A DNA stretch of 64,000 bases from NCBI RefSeq assembly GCF_002192415.1, contig NZ_CP021780.1, positions 2,542,001 through 2,606,000 on the forward strand, in the 5' to 3' direction. Position numbers and translations under genes: made by a program. Every line of letters begins with the position of its first letter. Position 1 is the first letter of the stretch. The notes under the pieces were generated by a model. The model saw nothing but the letters and a program-made list of their open reading frames with translations. It was not told the DNA's origin and searched no databases. Source of the stretch: Paenibacillus donghaensis. Its GTDB lineage: Bacteria > Bacillota > Bacilli > Paenibacillales > Paenibacillaceae. This document shows positions 9,270 to 17,993 of this stretch, in pieces.

Positions 9270-10265
9270 ATGAGTTTTTTTAGAAAATTGAAAGAAAGCA
9301 TCTCCGGCAAGACGGAAAGTGTAACCAAACAGTTCCGCGACGGACTGGAGAAGACGCGCAAGGGCTTCGTGGAGAAGGTATCTGACCTGATTATCCGCCG
9401 CAAAAAGATTGACGAGGAGTTCTACGAGGAGCTCGAGGAAATCCTGATCGGTGCGGATGTAGGTGTTAATACGGTAATGAAGCTGGTGGAAGAGCTGCGG
9501 GCCGAGGTCAAAAAAGAGCGCATCGAGGATGCGTCCGAGCTGCAGCCGATTCTCTCCCGCAAGCTGATGGAGCTGCTGCGCGGCGATGACGACAACCGTC
9601 TGAAGGAGAACCCGGACGGGATTACTGTCATTCTGTTCGTGGGCGTCAACGGCGTAGGCAAAACAACCACGATCGGCAAGCTGGCCCATCGCTACAAGCA
9701 GGAAGGCAAGAAGGTGCTTCTGGCCGCCGGGGATACGTTCCGTGCCGGTGCGATTGAGCAGCTTGAGGTGTGGGGGCAACGCGCAGGCGTGGATGTTATC
9801 AAGCAGCAGTCCGGTTCCGATCCGGCCGCTGTAATGTTTGATGCTGTGCAAGCTGCCAAGCAGCGCAATGTCGATGTGCTGATCTGCGACACCGCAGGCC
9901 GGCTGCAGAACAAAAGCAACCTGATGGAGGAGCTGAACAAGATCTTCCGCGTCATTCAGCGCGAGATTCCAAGCGCTCCGCATGAGGTGCTGATGGTGCT
10001 TGACGCCACCACCGGCCAGAACGCGCTGACACAGGCGAAGCTGTTCGGCGAGAAGAGCGGCGTCACCGGTCTCGTTCTGACCAAGCTGGACGGCACGGCC
10101 AAGGGGGGCATCGTGGTAGCCATCCGTCAGGAAATGAACCTGCCGGTGAAGCTGGTCGGTCTTGGGGAGAAGATGGAGGATCTGCAGCCGTTTGATTCGC
10201 AGCAGTTCGTGCACGCCCTGTTCGCCGGGCTGATCGCCGAAGAGGAAGCCAAGGCAGAAGAGTAA
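9270..10265 (+). CDS. ftsY: Signal recognition particle receptor FtsY
   Basis: FtsY is the membrane-associated SRP receptor GTPase that docks Ffh-ribosome complexes for co-translational membrane insertion. The 331-aa protein has an N domain (about 1-105), then the G domain with the P-loop [37 protein letters not shown] and the closing [12 protein letters not shown]. It lacks the long acidic A domain of E. coli, as is normal in Bacillales. Its Shine-Dalgarno AGGAGG is ideal. A terminator follows at once; the usual next genes ylxM-ffh are not present downstream in this window. Confidence 0.97.
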   Translation: MSFFRKLKESISGKTESVTKQFRDGLEKTRKGFVEKVSDLIIRRKKIDEEFYEELEEILIGADVGVNTVMKLVEELRAEVKKERIEDASELQPILSRKLMELLRGDDDNRLKENPDGITVILFVGVNGVGKTTTIGKLAHRYKQEGKKVLLAAGDTFRAGAIEQLEVWGQRAGVDVIKQQSGSDPAAVMFDAVQAAKQRNVDVLICDTAGRLQNKSNLMEELNKIFRVIQREIPSAPHEVLMVLDATTGQNALTQAKLFGEKSGVTGLVLTKLDGTAKGGIVVAIRQEMNLPVKLVGLGEKMEDLQPFDSQQFVHALFAGLIAEEEAKAEE

Positions 10266-10292
10266 CAAGCAAGTTCTATAATGGAAGATCTA

Positions 10293-10331
10293 AGCAGCAG
10301 GTACCGGGTATTTCGGTTCTGCTGCTTTTTT
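10293..10331 (+). terminator. Terminator after ftsY
   Basis: AGCAGCAG pairs with CTGCTGCT across an 18-nt loop and is followed by six T residues. It closes the fab-rnc-smc-ftsY gene set and marks the boundary to the decayed island. Confidence 0.85.
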
Positions 10332-10401
10332 GTTGTATAGGAAATTATACAATACAAAAAAACTGTGGATAACTCCGAAGAAAACGGTAGGAGGGATGAA
10401 C

Positions 10402-10725
10402 ATGAAGAATCAGGAGACGTGGAAGAAACGAGGAATCATTAGGCAAATTTTAAAAGACCACTTTCACGGATTCATGGACATGCATGGTCATCACCTGCCG
10501 GAGGGACTGCGCGGTACCATCACGGGAACGGTAAATAAAGCGATACGCTGTGGCACCCGGGATAGTGGAAAAGAAGAGAAAGAGGTATGGATTAATTAGG
10601 TCTGCGTAGAATGTGGGAGGATGGACCCTGTCCCTGAATTTATAGTGGCCAAGTGTTCGTATGAACAGGAAGCCGGAGAATCCCCAGAGGTTTCCTGTCC
10701 GGTTTGTATCAATAGATGTAATTAA
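10402..10725 (+). pseudogene. Remnant of an IS91-type transposase N-terminus, followed in frame by a Cys-rich tail
   Basis: A 65-codon frame (ATG at 10402 behind GGAGGG) reads WKKRGIIRQILKDHFHGF and ends shortly after KAIRCGTRDSG. This resembles the start of zinc-binding transposases of the IS91-like group, whose C-rich region would follow immediately but is lost here. After a TAG at 10597 the same frame stays open to 10725 and encodes CVECGRMDPVPEFIV and CPVCINRCN, i.e. two Cys-x2-Cys pairs from a different, unrecognised small protein. I read it as a deletion scar joining fragments. Family recall is from memory and moderate. Confidence 0.5.
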
Positions 10726-10873
10726 TAAAATTGAACTGCTACTATATAGGAAAAAAATCTATTGTAAACGAATTATTATATATAATAAAGTAAATTATTG
10801 GATTAATATGGAATGCAAATAGAAAGATTAAGAGAAATGAAGCGGATTTCACAGATGCGAGATTAAAACTACA

Positions 10874-11272
10874 TTGGCGTTGACTCAATATAGTTCACTT
10901 ATGAACCTGGTTAGCTCAATCATTACGGTTACGATCGTTGGATGTATATACGACCTAGTGCATAATCTGAAGGACGGATGGAATACCGTTATAGGTGAGA
11001 ATGGCATTCGATTGTCTGGAGGGGAGAAGCAACGACTGGCTATAGCCAGAGCAATTTTTAAGGATTCGCCCATCATGGTATTCGAGGAAGCAACATCTAT
11101 GCTGGATAATCATACGGAGCATGAGATAACAGAGCAGATTCTATCTTTGTTTAAGGGGAAAACTATGATTATCATTGCTCACCGATTGTCTACAATCCGA
11201 AGTGCGGATACCATCTCTGTCTTGAAGGAAGGACAAATCATAGAGAAAGGAAGCCATCAACAATTAATGTAG
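10874..11272 (+). pseudogene. ABC exporter stub (C-terminal half of the ATPase domain)
   Basis: The 132-codon frame contains the last part of an ABC-exporter nucleotide-binding domain: GENGIRLSGGEKQRLAIARA (signature), a Walker B region reading IMVFEEATSMLD instead of the usual hhhhDEATSALD, and the H-loop IIIAHRLSTIRSAD, ending normally at a QLM-type C-terminus. Walker A and almost all of the membrane domain are missing; the first ~20 residues (LTQYSSLMNLVSSIITV) look like part of the membrane domain joined directly to the ATPase end. This indicates an internal deletion. Not expected to work alone. Confidence 0.8.
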
Positions 11273-11332
11273 GATGAGGATTTCTATTATCAGTTATACA
11301 CCACTTCATAAAAGAAACTGAGGGGATCATGT

Positions 11333-11998
11333 GTGAGTATATTAAAAGCTATTGAATTGAGAAAACATTACGGTGTTGAACCTAATCTTGTCAAGGCTCT
11401 GGAAGGGGTAACTTTGAGCGTAGAGAAAGGGGAATTTGTGGCTATCGTCGGCACATCCGGCAGTGGCAAGTCAACAATGCTGCATTTGCTTGGTGGTCTG
11501 GATAATCCCACCTCAGGAAGCGTTGAGATCAATGGGAAGGATCTCTCCAAGTTGAAGAATGATCAGCTTACTATTTTTAGACGCCAGAATATAGGTTTTG
11601 TCTTTCAAAGCTATAATCTCTTGCCAATACTCAATGTCTACGAGAATATTGTTCTACCTATTGAGTTAGATGGTAATAAGGCAGATCAGGAGTATATTAA
11701 TCACATTGCAAGGGTGTTAGGGCTGACTGAGAAAATGAACAATCTACCTAACAATCTATCAGGCGGTCAGCAACAACGGGTGGCTATTGCACGGGCATTG
11801 GCAATGAAACCGGTATTGATTCTTGCTGATGAACCAACAGGCAATCTTGATAGCCAAACCAGTCAAGAAGTTGTAGAACTGTTGGAAATAACGAGCCGAC
11901 AGTTTAAGCAAACCATCATTATGATTACACATAACAACGATATTGCCCTGCGTGCAGATCGGACAGTTCGCATGGAGGACGGGAAAATTGTGGGTTAG
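11333..11998 (+). CDS. ABC transporter ATP-binding protein (MacB/BceA type)
   Basis: The 221-aa protein is a complete ATPase of the FtsX-permease-associated class: Walker [11 protein letters not shown]-loop region [13 protein letters not shown], signature [16 protein letters not shown], Walker [14 protein letters not shown] and H-loop MITHNNDIA. Such ATPases work with FtsX-type permeases in antimicrobial-peptide sensing or removal (BceAB, MacB, LolD classes). GTG start at 11333 with GAGGGG upstream. It lies directly before two FtsX-type genes (12012 and 12410) and is probably co-transcribed with them. AT-richer than flanking core genes. Confidence 0.9.
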   Translation: MSILKAIELRKHYGVEPNLVKALEGVTLSVEKGEFVAIVGTSGSGKSTMLHLLGGLDNPTSGSVEINGKDLSKLKNDQLTIFRRQNIGFVFQSYNLLPILNVYENIVLPIELDGNKADQEYINHIARVLGLTEKMNNLPNNLSGGQQQRVAIARALAMKPVLILADEPTGNLDSQTSQEVVELLEITSRQFKQTIIMITHNNDIALRADRTVRMEDGKIVG

Positions 11999-12011
11999 GG
12001 AGGATAAGGAT

Positions 12012-12386
12012 ATGTCTTTCGATCATTCGGAATCAGCCATCCAAAGAGTATCACAAAGATACTATCAGGCTAATCATACGAGAAATTGGGTATTGGCATG
12101 TGCCGTTATCCTGACGAAGGTCCTCATCACTGCAGCCTGCACTACATTTTATAGCTACCTAAAATTATCTAAAAATCAGGAATTAAAAGAAATGGGGAGT
12201 ATTTTTAATTACTTGGTATTTAATGTTATGAAAGAGAATATGGGTTACGGAGCGTACATATATCCGGTTACTTCTTTGCTTGTGTACTCTGGAGCTGTTT
12301 TTTTGTTATGTGGAACAGTACCCAGTCTGATTTATCATTTGATTTCCCGTGAGAGTGTCATTGAACAGTTGAGACAGGCGGACTAA
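12012..12386 (+). CDS. Internally deleted FtsX-type permease (124 aa)
   Basis: Start ATG at 12012 follows an AGGATAAGGA stretch. The protein begins like an FtsX-family permease (RVSQRYYQANHTRNW followed by a hydrophobic segment at about residues 29-50) and ends like one (hydrophobic segment at about 83-105, then SLIYHLISRESVIEQLRQAD, the usual C-terminus). Everything between, normally several hundred residues with the extracellular domain and two membrane segments, is missing, yet the frame is intact. It may be a deletion remnant or a surviving two-helix protein. Lies between the ATPase and the full-length permease. Confidence 0.6.
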   Translation: MSFDHSESAIQRVSQRYYQANHTRNWVLACAVILTKVLITAACTTFYSYLKLSKNQELKEMGSIFNYLVFNVMKENMGYGAYIYPVTSLLVYSGAVFLLCGTVPSLIYHLISRESVIEQLRQAD

Positions 12387-12409
12387 TAGTGAGGAGAAGG
12401 TGAAAAGAC

Positions 12410-14917
12410 TTGAATACCGGAAGTGGAAGTGTTGTGAGAATGCTGGCCAAAAAGTCAGTTCGCTCCAGCAAAAATTATATTGCTATTCTAGCAATTGCCT
12501 TGGCAGGGATGATGTTTACTAGTGTATTTACCATTGCAGGAAGTTTGCTGGAGTCTATGAAGGACAACGAAATGAGAATAAAAGGAAGTTACGCTCATAG
12601 CGGGTTTCACCAGATGTCTATGACTGAATATTTAAGAGTATCCACAGATCCGGAGATTAAGGATAGTTCCTATTCCATTCTAATTGGTGACGCACAAGGC
12701 GACGCCTTCCGTAAGCTGCCAACAGAAGTGCGGTATAGCGAGGATAAATATGCGGAATGGTCGTATAGCTTGCCGAATAAGGGGACTATGCCACAGCAAA
12801 AGAAGGAGATAGGAGTAAGTGCCTTGGTGCTGGATGCGCTGGGGCTTCCGCATACCCTCGGACAAAGCATTACGCTAACCTTTAAAACTGATAAACAAGT
12901 GATTACAGATACCTTTACAGTAAGTGGAATTTGGGACGGCAACCCCGTCGCATGGCGTCAGAGCATCTGGGTATCCCGTGAATATGCCGATGCCGTGGCT
13001 CCTGTGGCTAATGAGCCTTGGAATAATCGCCCGAATGTATACTCCGGGTATATGAACAGTCAATTTTGGTTCCCGCATACCTGGAATATAGAGACACAAG
13101 CTGAGGAGCTTGCCAGTCGAACTGGTTTTGATGGTCAGATCACAGTTAACTCATCTAGTGAATTTATTGATTCTGAACCTCAGGATTTATTTTTAGGCAT
13201 ATTGGTTATTGTAGTGATCTTTGTAGCGGGGTACTTGGTCATCTACAATGTGTTCTATATTTCAATCGCACAAGACATTCGGTCGTATGGTTTGTTGAAG
13301 ACCCTTGGTACAACTTCAAAGCAGATCAAACGGATGGTTCGCTTTAAGGCCGTCTATCTCGCCTGTATCGGTATTCCAATCGGACTTATGTCAGGCTGGG
13401 TTATTGGTCGTCTGCTAGTTCCGTCGATCATTTATAATTTTGGAGAAGAAATGCGTGTTGTACCGAGCTTGCACCCGCTTATTTTCGCGCTCTCCGTTAT
13501 ATTTAGTTTGTTGACAGTGTATATGAGTTGCTCGGGACCGGCAAAAGTCGCATCCAGAGTGTCGCCTATGGAAGCCCTTCGTTATATTGAAGGAGACCAG
13601 CAAGGCAGCAGGCGGAAAAAGAAAAAGGCGAACCCGATCTCCCCCGTTCGTCTGGCTCTGGCAAATTTAAAGAGAACCCCCCGGAAAGTGCTGATGGTTA
13701 CTCTGTCATTCACCCTCAGCTTAGTTATTTTTAATAGTACGTATGGTCTTGTACATTCTTTTGATTTTGACAAGTTTATTGCGTATCAATCCGTGGCGGA
13801 TTTTACGGTTGCAGATGCTTCGATTATTAATAATTCGAGTCCATTTAATACCTCTGGTGTAAGTGAGGAGTTCACCCGGCAAGTACAAACCCTGGACGGG
13901 CTGGAGAATAGCGGGAATGTCTACGTGGAGACAGTGACCCAAAACCTAACGGATCAAGCCTTGGTTGCACTCCAAAAATTGACTGGACTAATGAGTGAAT
14001 CCGAAAGAGAAGAATTCCAAAGTTCTCAGGAGATGGTGAAGCACAGATCAACCGTCAATACATTTGGCTTCAGTGAGTGGCCGGCACAGCTGATCCAGGT
14101 GAAAGAAGGTCATCTAAATTCACAACGATGGGAGAATGGAGAGGGAATCTACGTTACAAACGTCAGCACATTTAAAGATGGAACCCATAGCATTTATCAT
14201 CCTGGCGACAAGGTGATGGTTAGCTTTGGCAACGGGAAGGAAAAGGAATATGATGTTCTGGCCATTGTTGATTTCCCTAAGGCGATTCATTCTGCATCCT
14301 ATTATGACATAGGATTAGAGTTCCTGTTGCCCTCAGATGAACTTATTGCTAACGCAGGTGCTATGCAGCCCATGTATACCATTTTTGATGTAGATGACAA
14401 CCATATCACGCAGACGGAAAAATGGCTGGAACAATATTGCTCAACTACGGATACGGGGTTGGATTATTTCTCGAAGAAGGCTTCCGCAGAAACCTTTAAT
14501 AATTTGATCTTCATGTTTGAAGTTGTTGGTGGAGTATTGTGTATTCTACTGGGAATTATAGGGGTCTTGAATTTTATTAATTCAATGTTGACTTCAATCC
14601 TTACTCGAAAACGAGAAATTGCGATGCTGCAATCTATAGGGATGACGGTTAGACAGGTGAAAAAAATGCTTAACTATGAGGGAATTGGTTATGCTTGTCT
14701 CGGCTTGTTGTTGTCCGTTGTCCTTGGAAGCTTGGCGAGTATGACTGTGGTTCCTGCCTTAGGCGCAGAGCTTAGTTATTTTACCTGGAGATTCACATTA
14801 ACGCCTATTGCAGTTAGCGTTATCCCGATAGTTCTGATCGCTGTTATAATACCAGCGTTATGTTACCGGAATATCGCCAAGAAGACTATTATTGAAAGAC
14901 TAAGGATCAATGAATAA
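12410..14917 (+). CDS. FtsX-family ABC transporter permease, 835 aa
   Basis: A full-length double-FtsX permease: membrane segment near residues 24-45, a large extracytoplasmic domain (about 50-270), three membrane segments around 275-385 (FtsX domain 1), a short cytosolic linker rich in Lys, a fourth helix near 430, a second extracytoplasmic domain (about 455-690) and three C-terminal membrane segments (about 695-825). The C-terminus RNIAKKTIIERL is typical. TTG start at 12410. With the ATPase at 11333 it could form a MacB/Vex/Bce-like complex; substrate unknown. The neighbouring regulator is reduced to a stub, so control may be lost. Confidence 0.88.
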   Translation: MNTGSGSVVRMLAKKSVRSSKNYIAILAIALAGMMFTSVFTIAGSLLESMKDNEMRIKGSYAHSGFHQMSMTEYLRVSTDPEIKDSSYSILIGDAQGDAFRKLPTEVRYSEDKYAEWSYSLPNKGTMPQQKKEIGVSALVLDALGLPHTLGQSITLTFKTDKQVITDTFTVSGIWDGNPVAWRQSIWVSREYADAVAPVANEPWNNRPNVYSGYMNSQFWFPHTWNIETQAEELASRTGFDGQITVNSSSEFIDSEPQDLFLGILVIVVIFVAGYLVIYNVFYISIAQDIRSYGLLKTLGTTSKQIKRMVRFKAVYLACIGIPIGLMSGWVIGRLLVPSIIYNFGEEMRVVPSLHPLIFALSVIFSLLTVYMSCSGPAKVASRVSPMEALRYIEGDQQGSRRKKKKANPISPVRLALANLKRTPRKVLMVTLSFTLSLVIFNSTYGLVHSFDFDKFIAYQSVADFTVADASIINNSSPFNTSGVSEEFTRQVQTLDGLENSGNVYVETVTQNLTDQALVALQKLTGLMSESEREEFQSSQEMVKHRSTVNTFGFSEWPAQLIQVKEGHLNSQRWENGEGIYVTNVSTFKDGTHSIYHPGDKVMVSFGNGKEKEYDVLAIVDFPKAIHSASYYDIGLEFLLPSDELIANAGAMQPMYTIFDVDDNHITQTEKWLEQYCSTTDTGLDYFSKKASAETFNNLIFMFEVVGGVLCILLGIIGVLNFINSMLTSILTRKREIAMLQSIGMTVRQVKKMLNYEGIGYACLGLLLSVVLGSLASMTVVPALGAELSYFTWRFTLTPIAVSVIPIVLIAVIIPALCYRNIAKKTIIERLRINE

Positions 14918-14976
14918 AAGCAGGTAAGTCCCTGATGAAGTAAATAATACATTAAGCAGTAGAAGAGGTATACATC

Positions 14977-15048
14977 ATGTCGAGTCGCATGCTAATCACC
15001 GATGATGAGGCGGACATTGTGAATTTATTGAGGGGTTACCTGAAGTGA
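14977..15048 (+). pseudogene. 23-codon response-regulator stub
   Basis: From an ATG at 14977 (with AGAAGAGG upstream) the frame reads MLITDDEADIVNLLRGYLK and then stops with TGA. This is the canonical start of an OmpR-type receiver domain (beta1, the acidic DDE pocket and alpha1). The phospho-acceptor Asp, the rest of the receiver and the DNA-binding domain are gone. FtsX-type peptide-resistance transporters are usually next to a two-component system, so this is likely the relic of the regulator of the transporter upstream. Confidence 0.75.
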
Positions 15049-15088
15049 ATCCTTTAGAGTAGATAAAAAGTAAAGATTTATCCGTTAT

Positions 15089-15119
15089 CCTTTCCTTGTA
15101 TGACAAGGGAAGGTTTTTT
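15089..15119 (+). terminator. Terminator closing the ABC island
   Basis: CCTTTCCTTGT pairs with ACAAGGGAAGG (one G-T pair) around a 3-nt loop, followed by TTTTTT. It ends transcription of the ABC/permease genes and the response-regulator stub. Confidence 0.85.
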
Positions 15120-15487
15120 GTTCATCTTGGGCCGGAGGATATTTATGCAGGGGGGCGAGAACAGGCAGTAGAGTTATAGTTCATAGATGACACTATAAAT
15201 CAACTATCAACATATGAAAAATTCACATAAGTAATGACAATTCAAGCACCCGCATACTATCATATGGACATGCCAGAATGCGCACCGGAAATTCACTTGT
15301 GTAGAGAAAGGAAGCGATTGCAAATTCATCAATGTTTCACAAACTCCATTTTGCTGTTATATATATTGACATCAACAATAGCATTTACGTATTATGAAAT
15401 TATTAATTCATATTTTCACGATAGAATTCTTAAATTAATGTATAATTTGTTAACAAAGATTACATTTAGCCGAAGGGAGTCGGGCTC
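15120..15487. other. AT-rich intergenic region before the ATP-grasp operon
   Basis: No supported gene. It contains one copy of a 20-bp repeat (15208-15227) and a TATAAT hexamer near 15440 that could be the -10 of the downstream operon, without a clear -35. An 88-codon frame at 15234-15500 has no family features, poor start context and overlaps the next gene start, so it is not called. Confidence 0.5.
15208..15227. repeat. 20-bp repeat, copy 1
   Basis: CAACATATGAAAAATTCACA occurs here and, identically, at 25555-25574, in both cases in a promoter-proximal gap. It includes the short dyad TGAA-AAA-TTCA, so it may be a regulator binding site. Exact identity over 20 bp is seen directly; the role is inference. 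Confidence 0.6.
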
Positions 15488-16951
15488 ATGTCCAAACTAG
15501 ATCCTCAGCCCGGGCTGTCTCCGTATCCGTTGCAGCATTTCTATGATGAGATGTATGCCGATGAACGGAGTATCCGGTCTCATTACAAACATGTGAACCG
15601 CATGTTCACAGGAATGAGCTCCGAAGAGCTGCAGAGCAAGCAGAATCTGATGCAGCGCAGGATGATGGAAGAAGGCATTACATTTACGCTGTATAATCCG
15701 GCGCAGGATCAGCCGATGGAGCGTACCATTCCCTTCGACATGATTCCCCGCATCATTCCCAAAGGAGAGTGGGAGCGGCTGGAGGCAGGCATTGTGCAGC
15801 GCATTACGGCACTGAACCTGTTCATCCATGATATCTATCATGAGCAATATATTGTGAAGGATGGAATTGTCCCGCGGCGGATGATTGTCTCCAATTGTTA
15901 TTTCCGCCCGGAAATGGCCGGCTTGCGGGTTCCCGGCGGGGCCTATGTGACCACCTCGGGGATCGATCTGATCCGCCATCATGACGGCGAATATTATGTG
16001 CTGGAGGACAATCTGCGCACACCTTCAGGATTTTCCTACCTATTTAAAGGCAGAACGCTGATGAACCAGCTGTTCCCGGAATTGTCTTTTGCCAGCTCGA
16101 TCCGTGACGTGGACCATAGCCTGAACCGCTTCCTATCCGTGCTGCGCAGCCTGTCGCCTTCAAGGATATCCGATCCGGTAATCGCGCTACTGACTCCGGG
16201 TGAATACAACTCGGCTTATTATGAGCATGCGTTCCTGGCCCAGCAGATGGGGATTCATCTGGTGGAAGGCCGTGATCTGGTGGCGAAGGACCATAAGATC
16301 TATCTGAAAGAAATGAACGGGCTGCGGCGTGTGGATGTGCTGTACCGGCGGCTGGACGATGATTTCATTGACCCGCTTGCGTTTCAGCCCAACTCTCTGC
16401 TTGGGGTTGCTGGTCTGATGAATGCCTACAGGGCGGGCAATATTGCGATCGCCAATGCACCGGGCACGGGTGTAGCAGATGACAAGGCGATGTATGTTTA
16501 TGTGCCGGATATGATCCGTTATTACCTGAACGAAGAACCGATTCTCGGCAATGTCCCCACCTATCTGCTATCCAGACCGGAGGAACGCCAGCATGTGCTG
16601 GACCATCTGCAGGAAATGGTGGTCAAGGAGACGTCCCTCTCGGGAGGCTACGGCATGCTGATAGGCAGCGAAGCTTCCAAGGAGGAACAAGACAGCTTCA
16701 GGCTGAAGATTCTGGCTGAACCTGAGCGTTACATCGCCCAGCCGATTATGTCACTGTCACGGGCGCCGGTGTTGTCCGGCGGTGCCATGACTCCGCGCCA
16801 TATCGACTTACGCGCCTTTGTGCTGATGGGTGCGGACCGCAAACCCCATGTGATCCCTGGCGGATTGACCCGTGTGGCCATGAGAGAAGGCTCGCTGGTC
16901 GTGAATTCCTCTCAAGGGGGCGGCGTTAAGGATACTTGGGTTATGGCCTAG
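15488..16951 (+). CDS. Circularly permuted ATP-grasp protein (DUF404/DUF407 type)
   Basis: The 487-aa protein belongs to the circularly permuted ATP-grasp type 2 family: an N-terminal segment with YDEMYADERSIRSHY and FTLYNPAQDQPMERTIPFD, the central YVLEDNLRTPSGFSYL region, and the C-terminal RHIDLRAFVLMGADRKPHVI and SLVVNSSQGGGVKDTW motifs. ATP-grasp enzymes join a carboxylate and an amine using ATP; the substrate of this family is not established. ATG at 15488 follows GAAGGGAG. An alpha-E protein and a transglutaminase follow co-directionally, the standard gene partnership. Confidence 0.92.
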   Translation: MSKLDPQPGLSPYPLQHFYDEMYADERSIRSHYKHVNRMFTGMSSEELQSKQNLMQRRMMEEGITFTLYNPAQDQPMERTIPFDMIPRIIPKGEWERLEAGIVQRITALNLFIHDIYHEQYIVKDGIVPRRMIVSNCYFRPEMAGLRVPGGAYVTTSGIDLIRHHDGEYYVLEDNLRTPSGFSYLFKGRTLMNQLFPELSFASSIRDVDHSLNRFLSVLRSLSPSRISDPVIALLTPGEYNSAYYEHAFLAQQMGIHLVEGRDLVAKDHKIYLKEMNGLRRVDVLYRRLDDDFIDPLAFQPNSLLGVAGLMNAYRAGNIAIANAPGTGVADDKAMYVYVPDMIRYYLNEEPILGNVPTYLLSRPEERQHVLDHLQEMVVKETSLSGGYGMLIGSEASKEEQDSFRLKILAEPERYIAQPIMSLSRAPVLSGGAMTPRHIDLRAFVLMGADRKPHVIPGGLTRVAMREGSLVVNSSQGGGVKDTWVMA

Positions 16952-17039
16952 CCTGACGGCAGGTATTTCGCCTGACAGCAGTTCGAATATGAGCGGTACA
17001 ATTGCGGCATCAATCTGTAGGATGAAGGAGTGACTGAAG

Positions 17040-17993
17040 ATGCTGAATCGCAATGCGGAGGCTTTGTTTTGGATCGGACGGTATATTGAACGGGCAGAGA
17101 ATCACGCCAGGCTGATCAATGTCCATTATCATATCCAGCATGAAGAGGATTTCCAGCAGGAGGGCCATAAATGGTCCCGCTTGATTGATGCGCTGGGTGT
17201 GCACAAGGAATATAAGCAGCAATTCGAAACCTTCTCTGAAGAAGACGTGCTCTCCTTCATCACGCTCGACCTGGGCAACTCCAATTCTCTATTCTCCTGT
17301 GTGCACCATGCCAGAAACAATCTGCGTACCCTGCGCCAGCAGCTGCCGAGCGAGCTGTGGGATATTCTGAACAGCTTCAACCTGTGGCTGGGCGAATGCT
17401 CTGTGGCCGATATAATGAGTAGTCCCCACCAGTTCTACCAGCAGATTAAAGAGCGTGCGGCGATGTTCCTGGGAGCCGAGCAGTCTGTGATGCTGCGAGG
17501 CAATGAATGGCGCTTCATCGAGAGCGGACGTTTCCTGGAGCGGGCGGAGAATACGACGCGGATTCTGCAGGAAGTAACGGCCTCCTGCCGTTCCAAGGAT
17601 GCAGGCGGTATCTACATCCAGCTGCAGGCCGTGCTGAAATCCGTAAGCGGCTACCAGGCGTTTCGCCGTTATTATGCAGATGATATGTCTGCGGAGTGCA
17701 TTCTGGAGTTCCTGATTGCCAATGCCTACTTCCCGCGTTCTATCCGCTTCTCGTTCCACAAGCTGGAGGAGCATCTGGCGAAGCTGGAGTTGGAATCGTC
17801 GGAGAAAGGCTCGGGGCATGAGAAGGTTATCCGCCAAGCCGGCCGAATCAAGGCAGAGCTGGATTTCATGGAGAAAGAGGAAATGTCCGGCGAACTGGTG
17901 GAAGATGTGCTGAAATCGCTGATGCAATCCTGCCAGAAGCTGGGCCAGACGATGGACGGTGCCTTTTTTCGCCGCGAAGGAGTTTCGGCATGA
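17040..17993 (+). CDS. Alpha-E domain protein (DUF403)
   Basis: The 317-aa, mostly alpha-helical protein starts with the family hallmark MLNRNAEALFWIGRYIERAE and carries a second similar helix-and-acidic repeat (WRFIESGRFLERAENTTRIL) in the middle. No catalytic signature is visible. Alpha-E proteins are encoded with circularly permuted ATP-grasp and transglutaminase genes in many bacteria, and are thought to work with them in a peptide-ligation or tagging pathway; this is an inference from context. It starts 88 bp after the ATP-grasp gene and overlaps the next start codon by 4 nt, so translation is probably coupled. Confidence 0.92.
   Translation: MLNRNAEALFWIGRYIERAENHARLINVHYHIQHEEDFQQEGHKWSRLIDALGVHKEYKQQFETFSEEDVLSFITLDLGNSNSLFSCVHHARNNLRTLRQQLPSELWDILNSFNLWLGECSVADIMSSPHQFYQQIKERAAMFLGAEQSVMLRGNEWRFIESGRFLERAENTTRILQEVTASCRSKDAGGIYIQLQAVLKSVSGYQAFRRYYADDMSAECILEFLIANAYFPRSIRFSFHKLEEHLAKLELESSEKGSGHEKVIRQAGRIKAELDFMEKEEMSGELVEDVLKSLMQSCQKLGQTMDGAFFRREGVSA

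Noticed and set aside
15234..15500. 88-codon frame before the ATP-grasp gene
   Set aside because: AT-rich, no recognisable features, overlaps the ATP-grasp start and its ribosome-binding site.
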